Shown one piece after another: positions 1 through 7,922 of a stretch of DNA of 64,000 nt; the stretch's first letter is position 1; each line of letters opens with the position of its first letter. The position numbers and the translations under genes are program-made. Below the pieces are notes generated by a model that worked only from the letters and a program-made list of their open reading frames with translations, was not told where the DNA came from and made no database searches. Source of the DNA: Pseudomonas fluorescens HK44 (GTDB lineage: Bacteria; Pseudomonadota; Gammaproteobacteria; Pseudomonadales; Pseudomonadaceae); NCBI RefSeq assembly GCF_000217955.3, contig NZ_AFOY02000016.1, positions 42,730-106,729 on the forward strand, read 5' to 3'.

Positions 1-1028
1 TTCTTGCCTTCGCGTTCGACCGCACGAATCAGTTGTGGCAGATGGTCGCCGACCTTGTTTGCGCCCATGCGTGCGATCAGGTTCAGGCGGCCCGGATCGT
101 TGTCAGGGTTCAGCACATCGATCAGGCGAATCAGTTCTTCGGTGTTCATGGTCGGGCCGACCTTGACCCCGATCGGGTTGTTCACCCCGCGCAGGAACTC
201 GACATGAGCGCCGTCGAGCTGACGCGTGCGATCGCCGATCCACAGCATGTGCGCCGAGCAATCGTAGTAATCGTTGGTCAGGCTGTCGCGACGCACGAAG
301 GCTTCTTCGTAGTTCAACAGCAGCGCTTCGTGGGCGGTGAAGAAACTGGTTTCGCGCAGTTGCGGCGAGCTGTCCATGCCGCAGGCGCGCATGAACGCCA
401 GGGTTTCATCGATACGGTCGGCCAGGTGGCTGTATTTTTCGGCCAGTGCCGAGTTGGCGATGAAGTCCAGGTTCCATTTATGCACTTGATGCAAGTCGGC
501 AAAACCGCCCTGGGCAAAGGCCCGCAGCAGGTTCAGGGTCGCAGTGGACTGGTGATAGGACTGCAACAGGCGATCCGGGTCGGGTACGCGGCTTTTTTCG
601 TCGAAACCGATGCCGTTGACGATGTCGCCTCGGTAGGCCGGCAAGGTCACGCCGTTGATGGTTTCGTCATTGGCCGAGCGCGGCTTGGCGAACTGCCCGG
701 CCATACGCCCGACTTTTACCACCGGGCAACCGGCGGCGAAGGTCATGACGATCGCCATTTGCAGCAGGACTTTGAAAGTGTCGCGGATTTTCGCCGCCGA
801 AAACTCGGCGAAGCTTTCCGCGCAATCGCCGCCTTGCAGCAGAAACGCCCGGCCCTGGGTCACCTCGGCAAACTGACGGCGCAACTCCCGGGCCTCACCG
901 GCAAACACCAAGGGCGGATAACTGGCCAGGCTTTGCTCGACTGCGCGCAAATGTGCAGCGTCAGGGTAGTGGGGTTGTTGCTGGATCGGCAGGGCGCGCC
1001 AGCTGTCAGGGCTCCAGGGTTGGCTCAT
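1..1028 (-). CDS. 3-deoxy-7-phosphoheptulonate synthase, class II (3' part cut by window edge)
   Basis: This gene encodes the plant-type (class II) DAHP synthase, which condenses phosphoenolpyruvate and erythrose 4-phosphate in the first step of the shikimate pathway in the cytoplasm. The start is the ATG giving MSQPWSPDSWRALP; a second ATG lies immediately upstream. Class II hallmarks are visible, including the segment LLQGGDCAESF near residue 63 and later RMGANKVGDHLP. About 342 residues are present; the family is usually near 450, so the C-terminus lies beyond the left edge. It sits head-to-head with the spermidine-synthase-like gene. The deaD to DAHP synthase order resembles P. aeruginosa PA2840-PA2843. 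Confidence 0.93.
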   Translation of the reverse strand, partial: MSQPWSPDSWRALPIQQQPHYPDAAHLRAVEQSLASYPPLVFAGEARELRRQFAEVTQGRAFLLQGGDCAESFAEFSAAKIRDTFKVLLQMAIVMTFAAGCPVVKVGRMAGQFAKPRSANDETINGVTLPAYRGDIVNGIGFDEKSRVPDPDRLLQSYHQSTATLNLLRAFAQGGFADLHQVHKWNLDFIANSALAEKYSHLADRIDETLAFMRACGMDSSPQLRETSFFTAHEALLLNYEEAFVRRDSLTNDYYDCSAHMLWIGDRTRQLDGAHVEFLRGVNNPIGVKVGPTMNTEELIRLIDVLNPDNDPGRLNLIARMGANKVGDHLPQLIRAVEREGK

Positions 1029-1184
1029 CATGGACTCTAGTGTTTTACGGTCGGACGTTTATGTTATCAGCAATTAGTGCGTGACCTGTTCCTGAAGCTT
1101 GGCGGACAATTGCGCCTTTGCCGCGCCAAGCGGAACGAATGATTGCGTTGCCGGGGATCAGCCCGACAACGACTGGGAGACGAA

Positions 1185-1940
1185 ATGACTGAGGAGCGCG
1201 TCGAGCATCTGCTCGCCGAGGTGTTTGATGAATTCGGCATGATCCGGGTGCTGGAAGTGGCGGATTACCGTTTTCTCGAATTTGGTGATGCCATCGAGCA
1301 GAGCTGCGTGTTCACCGCCGATCCGAGCTGGCTCGAGTACGACTACACCCGCGCGATGCTGATTGGTGCGCTGTGCCATGATCAGCCGGAAAGCGCGCTG
1401 TTTCTCGGCCTGGGTGCAGGCACCCTGACTCAGGCGTGCCTGAAGTTCCTGCCGCTGGAAGACGTCGAAGCGATCGAGTTGCGCCCGGACGTACCGCGTC
1501 TGGCCATCGAGTACCTGGGGCTGGACGACGATCCTCGTCTGTATATCCGCATCGGCGACGCCCTCGAGTTGCTCGAGACGGCCGAGTCGGCGGATCTGAT
1601 TTTCGTCGACCTTTATACCGATGTCGGTCCGGGTGTCGGCCATTTGGCCTGGGGGTTTCTGGAAAACTGTCAGAAACGCCTGAATCCGGGCGGCTGGCTG
1701 GTGATCAATCAATGGGCGACCGATGACGGCAAACCGCTGGGTGCAGCGTTACTGCGTGGGCTCTATCACCGACATTATTGGGAGCTGCCGGTGAAAGAGG
1801 GCAATGTGATCCTGATCGTGCCAGCCGACCTTGACCAGGAACTGGACATGCAAGGATTGACCGCCCGCGCCGAAGCGCTGGCGCCGCGATTGGGGTATTC
1901 GTTGCAGCCGCTGATCAAGGCGATTCGCCCGGCGACGTGA
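1185..1940 (+). CDS. spermidine synthase-like methyltransferase-fold protein
   Basis: A 251-residue Rossmann-fold protein of the spermidine synthase (SpeE-like) superfamily. The nucleotide-binding loop is seen as FLGLGAGTLTQ near residue 72, followed by an acidic strand end (AIELRPDV) and the motif DLIFVDLYTD near residue 140, where spermidine synthases keep catalytic Asp/Tyr residues. The start is the ATG after a GGGAGA ribosome site; a longer frame upstream has no such site. No speD-like neighbour is present, so a true aminopropyltransferase role is uncertain. Many paralogues of this type in Pseudomonas are annotated only as spermidine synthase-like. It is followed by a REP pair that probably closes the transcript. 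Confidence 0.75.
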   Translation: MTEERVEHLLAEVFDEFGMIRVLEVADYRFLEFGDAIEQSCVFTADPSWLEYDYTRAMLIGALCHDQPESALFLGLGAGTLTQACLKFLPLEDVEAIELRPDVPRLAIEYLGLDDDPRLYIRIGDALELLETAESADLIFVDLYTDVGPGVGHLAWGFLENCQKRLNPGGWLVINQWATDDGKPLGAALLRGLYHRHYWELPVKEGNVILIVPADLDQELDMQGLTARAEALAPRLGYSLQPLIKAIRPAT

Positions 1941-1955
1941 ATTCTGGCGAGCCAC

Positions 1956-2087
1956 TGTGGCGAGGGAGCTTGCTCCCGTTGGGGCGCGAAGCGACCCCAG
2001 AACCGGCAAGCGCCGTCTTTCTGATACACCGCGATTGCTGCTTCACGACTGCTGCGCAGCCGAACGGGAGCAAGCTCCCTCGCCACA
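1956..2087. repeat. REP doublet (REPIN) between convergent genes
   Basis: Two inverted copies of a REP element face each other. The left copy begins TGTGGCGAGGGAGCTTGCTC and the right copy ends with its reverse complement, AGCTCCCTCGCCACA. Each copy contains its own small palindrome (GGGAGC/GCTCCC). About 90 bases of unrelated sequence separate them, the usual REPIN layout in P. fluorescens-group genomes. It lies between the 3' ends of a rightward and a leftward gene, a common REP position. Confidence 0.9.
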
Positions 2088-2096
2088 AAGGCAATG

Positions 2097-2888
2097 TCAG
2101 CAGCCTTTGAAGACCCCGGGGCGTTTCTCGATCAACGATCGCACCCCCTCTTTGGCGTCTTCACTGTTGAGCAACTTCTTGACCAGCGCTGGCAAAGCCA
2201 ATGCCGCCGCTGTTTCACCCTCCAGATGAGCCTGACGTGCGGACTGCAAGGTCGCCTGAACTCCCAGCGGCGCCTGCCTGGCAATGCGTTCTGCCAGCTC
2301 GATCGCACGCGGTAACAGGTCTTCGCTGACCATGACCTCCTGCACCAGCCCCAGACGCAGCGCTTCGTGGGCGTCGAACTCATCGCCGGTCAGCAGCCAG
2401 CGCATGGCATTGCCCCAACCGGCTATCTGATGCAGGCGCAAGGTTGCACCGCCAAAGGGGAAGATGCCGCGCTGCACTTCCATTTGCGCAAAGCGGGTGT
2501 TGCTGGCGCAGAGGTTGATATCGGCGGCTAACATCAGTTCGATGCCAATCGTCAGGCAATAGCCCTGGGCCGCAACAATCACCGGTTTGCTGACCCTGGG
2601 GCCAACGAACACCCCCCACGGATCGCAACCGCCGGCCGGGGTTTGCCAGCCTTCGGCCAGCGCAGCGCTGACGCTCGCCAGGTCCAGCCCGGCGGTAAAG
2701 TGCTCGCCATGACCGAACACCACCGCGACGCGGGCCTCGCTGTCGGCTTCGAACTCGCCATAGGCCAGGCTCAGCGCGTTGAGCAGATCGAGGTCAAACG
2801 CATTGCGCTTGGCCACCCGGTCCAGCCCGATCAACAGGACATGACCGCGTCGTTCACGGCTGACGCGACTGCAATCAGGTTGATTCAT
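2097..2888 (-). CDS. enoyl-CoA hydratase/isomerase (crotonase) family protein
   Basis: A 263-residue crotonase-fold protein likely to act on an acyl-CoA thioester in the cytoplasm. The oxyanion-hole signatures are visible as EHFTAGLDLASV near residue 69 and the second glycine-rich region around FPFGGATLRL. The start chosen is the ATG giving MNQPDCSRV, preceded by AGGAAA at good distance; the open frame extends further upstream without a ribosome site. The position next to deaD matches a crotonase gene in P. aeruginosa (PA2841, from memory). Its exact substrate cannot be read from sequence; the glutamates that distinguish hydratases from isomerases need an alignment. Confidence 0.85.
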   Translation of the reverse strand: MNQPDCSRVSRERRGHVLLIGLDRVAKRNAFDLDLLNALSLAYGEFEADSEARVAVVFGHGEHFTAGLDLASVSAALAEGWQTPAGGCDPWGVFVGPRVSKPVIVAAQGYCLTIGIELMLAADINLCASNTRFAQMEVQRGIFPFGGATLRLHQIAGWGNAMRWLLTGDEFDAHEALRLGLVQEVMVSEDLLPRAIELAERIARQAPLGVQATLQSARQAHLEGETAAALALPALVKKLLNSEDAKEGVRSLIEKRPGVFKGC

Positions 2889-3084
2889 GGGATATTTCCT
2901 CGGGCGGGGAAGGGGGCTCAGACCAAAGGTCATGGCCTGAAAGATGAACCGTTTAAGTGTCATGACCAACAGGGCCGGGCTTTTGAAAAATAGACCGTTG
3001 CACGATTATCCGCAAAGCCTGTGACACAACGGTGTATGCCGGTTTTTTCCGACAAATAAAGCTCCCTTTTTTGGTGAATTCCGG

Positions 3085-3309
3085 TATAGTGCGCGCCGGT
3101 CTTTAGCCAGGCCGCGTTTAGGTAGCGCAATTCCCCGAAGTCAGCTTCGGCTGCACGTCCGCACAGCGGACTCTTCCTTGACGAATCTTTTTCATTCATT
3201 CGTTTTCGCAAATCCCCGCCGACAAAGCAGCCAGGGCGACTCTTGAGTCTTACACGGCATGCGCAGCTTTGGAGCATGGGTCTTTGCGGATGCACTTAGA
3301 GGCAGACCC
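3085..3309 (+). promoter_or_regulatory. deaD leader region: candidate -10 box and long 5' UTR
   Basis: The 421-base gap between the crotonase gene and deaD holds no credible gene. A good -10 hexamer TATAGT lies at 3085-3090 followed by a GC-rich stretch; no convincing -35 box is seen. If used, it would give a leader of roughly 210 bases, like the long leaders of cold-induced helicase genes. Near its 3' end is a 9-bp inverted repeat that includes the start codon (separate entry). Confidence 0.45.
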
Positions 3310-3312
3310 ATG
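3275..3312 (+). promoter_or_regulatory. hairpin enclosing deaD ribosome site and start codon
   Basis: CATGGGTCT (3275-3283) is perfectly complementary to AGACCCATG (3304-3312). The right arm contains the deaD start codon, and the ribosome-binding sequence AGAGG (3298-3302) lies in the 20-base loop beside the stem. Such a structure would control access of ribosomes to the start. The pairing is read directly; a regulatory role is inferred. Confidence 0.5.
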
Positions 3313-4983
3313 ACCCAGGAAACCGGCGGCTTCGCCGCTTTTAATCTTAATCCGAATATTCTTGCAGCCGTCATCGCGACTGGCTACGAAGAGCCTTCGG
3401 CTATTCAGCAGCAATCGATCCCGATCATCATGGCCGGTCACGACATGATTGGTCAGGCGCAAACCGGTACGGGTAAAACCGCTGCGTTCGCCCTGCCGAT
3501 CCTGCATTGCATCGATCCTGCTAAGCGCGAGCCGCAAGCCCTGATCCTGGCGCCAACCCGTGAGTTGGCGCTGCAAGTAGCAACCGCTTTCGAAACCTAC
3601 GCCAAGCAAATGCCCGGCGTTACCGTTGTGGCCGTTTACGGCGGCGCGCCTATGGGCCCGCAACTGAAAGCAATCCGTAATGGCGCACAGATCGTTGTCG
3701 CCACTCCGGGCCGTCTGTGCGACCACCTGCGTCGTGACGAAAAAGTATTGGCAACCGTGAACCACCTGGTTCTCGACGAAGCTGACGAAATGCTCAAGCT
3801 GGGCTTCATGGACGACCTGGAAGTTATCTTCAAGGCCTTGCCGGCAACCCGTCAGACCGTATTGTTCTCGGCTACCCTGCCGCAGTCGATCCGTGCCATC
3901 GCCGAGCGTCATCTGCGTGATCCGCAGCACGTGAAGATCCAGACCAAGACTCAGACCGTTACCGCGATCGAACAGGCTCACCTGTTGGTTCACGCTGACC
4001 AGAAGACCTCGGCTGTATTGAGCCTGCTGGAAGTGGAAGATTTCGACGCGCTGATCATGTTTGTGCGTACCAAGCAAGCGACCCTGGACCTGGCCAGCGC
4101 CCTGGAAGCCAAAGGCTACAAAGCCGCTGCGCTGAACGGTGACATTGCCCAGAACCAGCGTGAGCGCGTGATCGAATCCCTCAAGGATGGCCGTCTGGAC
4201 ATCGTTGTGGCGACCGACGTTGCTGCTCGTGGTCTGGACGTTCCGCGTATCACTCACGTGTTCAACGTTGATATGCCGTACGATCCAGAGTCCTACGTTC
4301 ACCGTATCGGCCGTACTGGCCGTGCCGGTCGCGAAGGTCGTGCACTGCTGCTGGTGACTCCACGCGAGCGCCGCATGCTGCAAGTGATCGAGCGCGTAAC
4401 CGGTCAAAAGGTTGCTGAAGTTCGCCTGCCAGACGCTCAAGCTGTTCTCGATGCACGCATCAAGAAACTGACCAACAGCCTGTCGCCGCTGGTTGGCGAT
4501 GCCGAATCGACTCACGGTGATCTGCTGGATCGCCTGACTGCCGACATCGGTTGCACCCCGCGTGCACTGGCTGCTGCTCTGCTGCGCAAGGCTACCAACG
4601 CTCAGGCACTGACCCTGGCTGCTATCGAGAAAGAACGTCCACTGGTGCCGAACAACGCACCGCGTGGCGATCGTCCAGAGCGTACCGGTGATCGTCCGGA
4701 CCGTGGTGACCGCGAGCGTCGTGCTCCGATCCCATTGGCCGAAGGCCGTGCTCGTTGCCGTACCGCGCTGGGTGCGCGTGATGGTATCGCTGCCAAGAAC
4801 CTGCTGGGCGCTATCCTCAACGAAGGTGGTCTGGCTCGCGAAGCAATCGGTCGTATCCAGGTGCGTGACAGCTTCAGCCTGGTCGAGTTGCCGGAAGATG
4901 GTCTGGAGCGTCTGCTGACCAAACTGAAGGACACTCGCGTTGCCGGTAAGCAGCTGAAACTGCGTCGCTATCGCGAAGATTGA
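3310..4983 (+). CDS. deaD: ATP-dependent DEAD-box RNA helicase, DeaD/CsdA type
   Basis: A 557-residue RNA helicase expected to unwind structured RNA in ribosome assembly and mRNA turnover, often cold-induced. Helicase motifs are complete: Q motif near residues 11-35, motif I AQTGTGKT at 50-57, DEAD at 156-159, SAT at 187-189 and motif VI HRIGRTGR at 331-338. An Arg/Asp-rich linker (about 455-480, PRGDRPERTGDRPDRGDRER) precedes a C-terminal DbpA-type RNA-binding domain. It is a little shorter than E. coli DeaD (about 629). The start ATG follows AGAGG at 7 bases; an upstream in-frame ATG lies in the leader and lacks a good site. A strong terminator follows directly. Confidence 0.95.
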   Translation: MTQETGGFAAFNLNPNILAAVIATGYEEPSAIQQQSIPIIMAGHDMIGQAQTGTGKTAAFALPILHCIDPAKREPQALILAPTRELALQVATAFETYAKQMPGVTVVAVYGGAPMGPQLKAIRNGAQIVVATPGRLCDHLRRDEKVLATVNHLVLDEADEMLKLGFMDDLEVIFKALPATRQTVLFSATLPQSIRAIAERHLRDPQHVKIQTKTQTVTAIEQAHLLVHADQKTSAVLSLLEVEDFDALIMFVRTKQATLDLASALEAKGYKAAALNGDIAQNQRERVIESLKDGRLDIVVATDVAARGLDVPRITHVFNVDMPYDPESYVHRIGRTGRAGREGRALLLVTPRERRMLQVIERVTGQKVAEVRLPDAQAVLDARIKKLTNSLSPLVGDAESTHGDLLDRLTADIGCTPRALAAALLRKATNAQALTLAAIEKERPLVPNNAPRGDRPERTGDRPDRGDRERRAPIPLAEGRARCRTALGARDGIAAKNLLGAILNEGGLAREAIGRIQVRDSFSLVELPEDGLERLLTKLKDTRVAGKQLKLRRYRED

Positions 4984-5011
4984 TCCGCTCTCGGGCTGAT
5001 TGATCGCACAT

Positions 5012-5044
5012 AAAAAATCCCCGACTGGTTCGGGGATTTTTTTT
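5012..5044 (+). terminator. Rho-independent terminator after deaD
   Basis: The stem AATCCCCGA (5016-5024) pairs with TCGGGGATT (5030-5038) around a 5-base loop, with an A run before and a run of eight T after. It is nearly symmetrical, so it could also stop transcripts from the opposite strand. Confidence 0.93.
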
Positions 5045-5080
5045 GCCTGCTGTTTTGTGTCTGGCCTCTTGAGCGGAGTT

Positions 5081-5112
5081 GCCCCCATCGCGAGCAAGCT
5101 CGCGATGGGGGC
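5081..5112. repeat. single REP palindrome
   Basis: GCCCCCATCGCGAGC (5081-5095) is followed after AA by its exact reverse complement (5098-5112). The core CGCGAGCAAGCTCGCG recurs at 48620-48651 and, degenerate, at 39296. It lies between the deaD terminator and the 3' end of the dioxygenase gene. Confidence 0.88.
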
Positions 5113-5127
5113 GACGCGGTATATCGG

Positions 5128-5895
5128 TCAGCCGAAACGATAGATGTCCATCCCCAGCGCACCCATGGTGAAACCCTCGTGGGCGATGCTGAAATCGCCA
5201 CCGGCGCCACGGGCGAAGTACAGTGGCAGCAAATGCTCGTCGCTGGGATGGCTGCGCACGGCATTCGGGGCTTGCTGGCGATAATCGTGCAGGGCGACTT
5301 CATCGTTTGCGGCGAGCTTTTCAATCATCCAGTCGCGAAAGGCCTTGGCCCAGGGTTCGACACTTTCCGGACCGGCATGCCAGTCCAGCTCGCGCAGGTT
5401 ATGGGTGATGCTGCCGGAGCCAATCAACAACACACCTTGCTCGCGCAGACTGGACAGCGCGCGCCCGACGCGGGTTTGCAGGGCTGGGCCAAGACGACTC
5501 GGCAGCGACACCTGCACCACCGGAATGTCGGCCCGCGGATACATCAGAGACAGAGGGACCCAAACACCATGATCGAGCGGGCGCTGGCTATCGAGCTGTG
5601 CCGGCAAACCATCCGCGTCGAGTAACCCGGCGACCTGCGCCGCGAGTTCCGGCTGGCCGGGTGCGGGGTATTGCACCGCGAACAGCGCAGCGGGGAATCC
5701 ACCGAAGTCGTGCCAGGTTTCTGGTTGCTCAGCGCTGCCGACGCGCAGGTCCTGGCTTTCCCAGTGTGCGGAAACGATCACGATGGCCTTGGGTTTCGGT
5801 AGCTCGCTGGCCAGACGTGCGAGCGCCGGCCCACTGGCGCCGGGCTCCAGTGCCAGCATGGGTGAGCCGTGAGAGATAAACAGGCTGGGGAACAT
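5128..5895 (-). CDS. LigB-family extradiol dioxygenase, 4,5-DOPA dioxygenase type (YgiD-like)
   Basis: A 255-residue class III extradiol ring-cleavage dioxygenase of the YgiD/DODA branch. These use a single metal ion to open catechol rings such as L-DOPA. Metal-ligand regions can be seen: SHGSPMLALEPG at the N-terminus (His9), VSAHWES near residue 44, a middle DHGVWVPL region near residue 110, and GSGSITHNL around residue 160. Length fits the family (about 260). It is monocistronic, followed by a REP element, and divergent from the thiopurine methyltransferase gene. The physiological substrate in Pseudomonas is not known from sequence. Confidence 0.85.
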   Translation of the reverse strand: MFPSLFISHGSPMLALEPGASGPALARLASELPKPKAIVIVSAHWESQDLRVGSAEQPETWHDFGGFPAALFAVQYPAPGQPELAAQVAGLLDADGLPAQLDSQRPLDHGVWVPLSLMYPRADIPVVQVSLPSRLGPALQTRVGRALSSLREQGVLLIGSGSITHNLRELDWHAGPESVEPWAKAFRDWMIEKLAANDEVALHDYRQQAPNAVRSHPSDEHLLPLYFARGAGGDFSIAHEGFTMGALGMDIYRFG

Positions 5896-5998
5896 GAATA
5901 AGGTCCTGAGCGTTAAGATAGGAGCATCTTCAGTCAGATCATTGATCTAAATCTAATATAAGTTTTAGGGCATATAGATCGAATTATCAGGGGGATTT

Positions 5999-6655
5999 AT
6001 GCAGCCTGAGTTTTGGCAAAAGCGTTGGGAGCTCAATCAGATCGGTTTCCATCAGTCAGAGGTTAATCCTTATTTGCAGCAATACTGGCCGCAATTGAAT
6101 CTGACGAAGGGCTCACAGGTGCTGGTGCCGCTCTGTGGGAAAAGTCTTGATCTCGTGTGGCTGGCCGGGCAGGGGCATCGGGTGCTGGGTGTCGAGTTAT
6201 CGGAAAAAGCCGTTGAGGAATTTTTTCGTGAGCAGCAACTGACACCGCAGATCACCGAACAAGGTGCGTTCAAGGTCTACCAGGCGGGGTCCCTGGTGCT
6301 GTGGTGCGGAGATTTTTTCAGCCTGACCGCAGACGATGTGGTCGATTGTGTGGCCGTCTATGATCGGGCGGCGCTGATTGCCTTGCCACCGCCCATGCGC
6401 GAACAGTACGCCGCGCACTTGAGCCAGACTTTGCCGGCAACCTGTGAAGGCTTGTTGATTACGATGGACTACGATCAGGCGCAATTGGCCGGTCCGCCCT
6501 TTGCCGTGACGGATGAAGACGTGCAGACGTTACTGGGCGGTCGCTGGCGGCTCGATTTCTGTGAGGTGCGGGACATTCTGGGGGAGAGCTGGAAGTTCCT
6601 CCAGGCGGGCGTTACGCGCCTTGAGGAGCGTGTATATAAATTGATCGCTCGCTAA
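5999..6655 (+). CDS. tpm: thiopurine S-methyltransferase
   Basis: A 218-residue SAM-dependent methyltransferase of the TPMT family. In pseudomonads such enzymes methylate thiopurines and oxidised selenium or tellurium compounds. The N-terminus MQPEFWQKRWELNQIGFHQ and the SAM-binding motif VLVPLCGKSLDLVWLAGQGH (residues about 41-60) are characteristic. Length matches bacterial TPMT (217-218). A GGGGGA ribosome site lies just upstream, and a bidirectional terminator closes the gene. The order deaD-tpm-htpX is conserved with P. aeruginosa as remembered. Confidence 0.95.
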   Translation: MQPEFWQKRWELNQIGFHQSEVNPYLQQYWPQLNLTKGSQVLVPLCGKSLDLVWLAGQGHRVLGVELSEKAVEEFFREQQLTPQITEQGAFKVYQAGSLVLWCGDFFSLTADDVVDCVAVYDRAALIALPPPMREQYAAHLSQTLPATCEGLLITMDYDQAQLAGPPFAVTDEDVQTLLGGRWRLDFCEVRDILGESWKFLQAGVTRLEERVYKLIAR

Positions 6656-6673
6656 ACCGCAAAAGATCGGCAT

Positions 6674-6704
6674 AAAAAAAGGGGCGATCAGATCGCCCCT
6701 TTTC
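6674..6704. terminator. bidirectional terminator between tpm and htpX
   Basis: GGGGCGAT (6681-6688) pairs with ATCGCCCC (6692-6699) around a 3-base loop, flanked by seven A on the left and four T on the right. It can serve the convergent tpm and htpX transcripts. Confidence 0.9.
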
Positions 6705-6721
6705 TATCACCGCAGAACTTC

Positions 6722-7609
6722 TCAGCCGCGACGACGCAATGCGTCGATCCGCTCTTCCAGCGGTGGGTGGCTCATGAACATGCGGGCGAACCCTTGCTTG
6801 ATGCCACCGTTGATGCCAAAGGCATTCAGGGTGTCCGGCATGTGCACCGGCAGGCCTTGTTCCGAGCGCAAGCGCTGCAGGGCGCCGATCATGGCGCTGG
6901 TGCCGGCCAGGCGGGCGCCGGCTTCGTCTGCACGGAATTCGCGTTTGCGCGAGAACCACATGACGATCGCGCTGGCCAGGATACCCAGCACCAGTTCGGC
7001 GAAGATGGTCGCGACATAGTAGGCAATGCCTTGGCCTTCTTCGTTTTTGAAAATCACCTTGTCGACGAAATTACCGATGATCCGCGCGAAGAACATCACG
7101 AAGGTGTTCACCACGCCCTGAATCAGCGCCAGCGTTACCATGTCGCCGTTGGCTACGTGACCGATTTCGTGGGCCAGAACGGCTTTCACTTCATCGGGCG
7201 AGAAACGCTCGAGCAAGCCCTGGCTGACCGCGACCAGCGCGTCGTTCTTGTTCCAGCCGGTGGCAAAGGCGTTAGCCTCGTACGCCGGGAAAATCCCGAC
7301 TTCGGGCATCTTGATTCCGGCTTCGCGGGACAGTTGCTCGACGGTTTGCAGCAGCCATTGTTCATGGCGAGTGCGCGGCTGGCTGATGATTTGGGTGCTG
7401 GTGCTCATCTTCGCCATCCACTTGGAGATGAACAGCGAGAACAGCGAGCCGGCGAAACCAAAGACCGCACAGAAAATCAGCAGCTGATTGAGGTTGAGAT
7501 CAACCCCGTTGGCCGCCATGAACCCGTTGAAGCCGAAAAGGCTCAGGGTGATGCTGGCAATCAGCACGACCGCCAGGTTAGTGGCCAAAAACAGCAGGAT
7601 GCGCATCAT
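6722..7609 (-). CDS. htpX: membrane zinc metalloprotease HtpX
   Basis: A 295-residue integral membrane M48 peptidase that degrades misfolded membrane proteins. Two N-terminal membrane segments (about residues 4-24 and 35-60) precede the zinc motif HEIGH at 147-151. A glutamate ligand lies further on (FRADEAGA near 225), after two more hydrophobic segments around 158-210. The C-terminal SHPPLEERIDALRR is typical of the family. The length equals that of other Pseudomonas HtpX proteins. The 313-base upstream gap contains no gene. In other bacteria expression responds to heat or envelope stress; I could not assign a sigma-32 promoter with confidence. Confidence 0.96.
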   Translation of the reverse strand: MMRILLFLATNLAVVLIASITLSLFGFNGFMAANGVDLNLNQLLIFCAVFGFAGSLFSLFISKWMAKMSTSTQIISQPRTRHEQWLLQTVEQLSREAGIKMPEVGIFPAYEANAFATGWNKNDALVAVSQGLLERFSPDEVKAVLAHEIGHVANGDMVTLALIQGVVNTFVMFFARIIGNFVDKVIFKNEEGQGIAYYVATIFAELVLGILASAIVMWFSRKREFRADEAGARLAGTSAMIGALQRLRSEQGLPVHMPDTLNAFGINGGIKQGFARMFMSHPPLEERIDALRRRG

Positions 7610-7884
7610 GGTTGTAGAAATCTCCTCGTGCTAAATATGTAGCGTACTGCGGGGTATATAAGGTGCTGCACCGGGCTATTCAACCGGGTGACTATTTCAA
7701 ACTGTGTCCTACAGCTGGATTCTAGATGCTTGCAGGGCATTTCTGACGTCACCTGAAGAGATATTTGGCTGGATTTTGCTTTCACAAGTCCCGCCGCTAT
7801 TGGGCGTAACCGGCAGTCGCGTAAATCCGCCAGCACTCAAGGCGCTGTCGCAGTCGAAGCATGGAGATATGTTGCTGAATTAAT

Positions 7885-7913
7885 CGCCGAGGGCCATTTT
7901 GAGGCCCTCGGCG
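7885..7913 (-). terminator. hairpin after the aminotransferase gene (weak U-tract)
   Basis: CGCCGAGGGCC (7885-7895) and GGCCCTCGGCG (7903-7913) form an 11-bp perfect stem with a 7-base loop, 10 bases beyond the stop codon of the leftward aminotransferase gene. On the minus strand it is followed only by ATTAATTC, so the T-tract is poor. The rest of the 7610-7922 gap shows nothing I can assign. Confidence 0.6.
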
Positions 7914-7922
7914 TCATCGCGC

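Noticed and set aside
1956..2087. Inverted repeats here and at 5081, 14670, 48620 and 54204 considered as CRISPR or IS ends
   Set aside because: They are paired or single REP palindromes in intergenic positions, without regular spacers or a transposase gene.
3250..5097. 615-codon open frame antisense to deaD
   Set aside because: It lies entirely opposite a well-supported helicase gene, has low-complexity Gln/Thr-rich composition and no domain, and results from the codon bias of the real gene.
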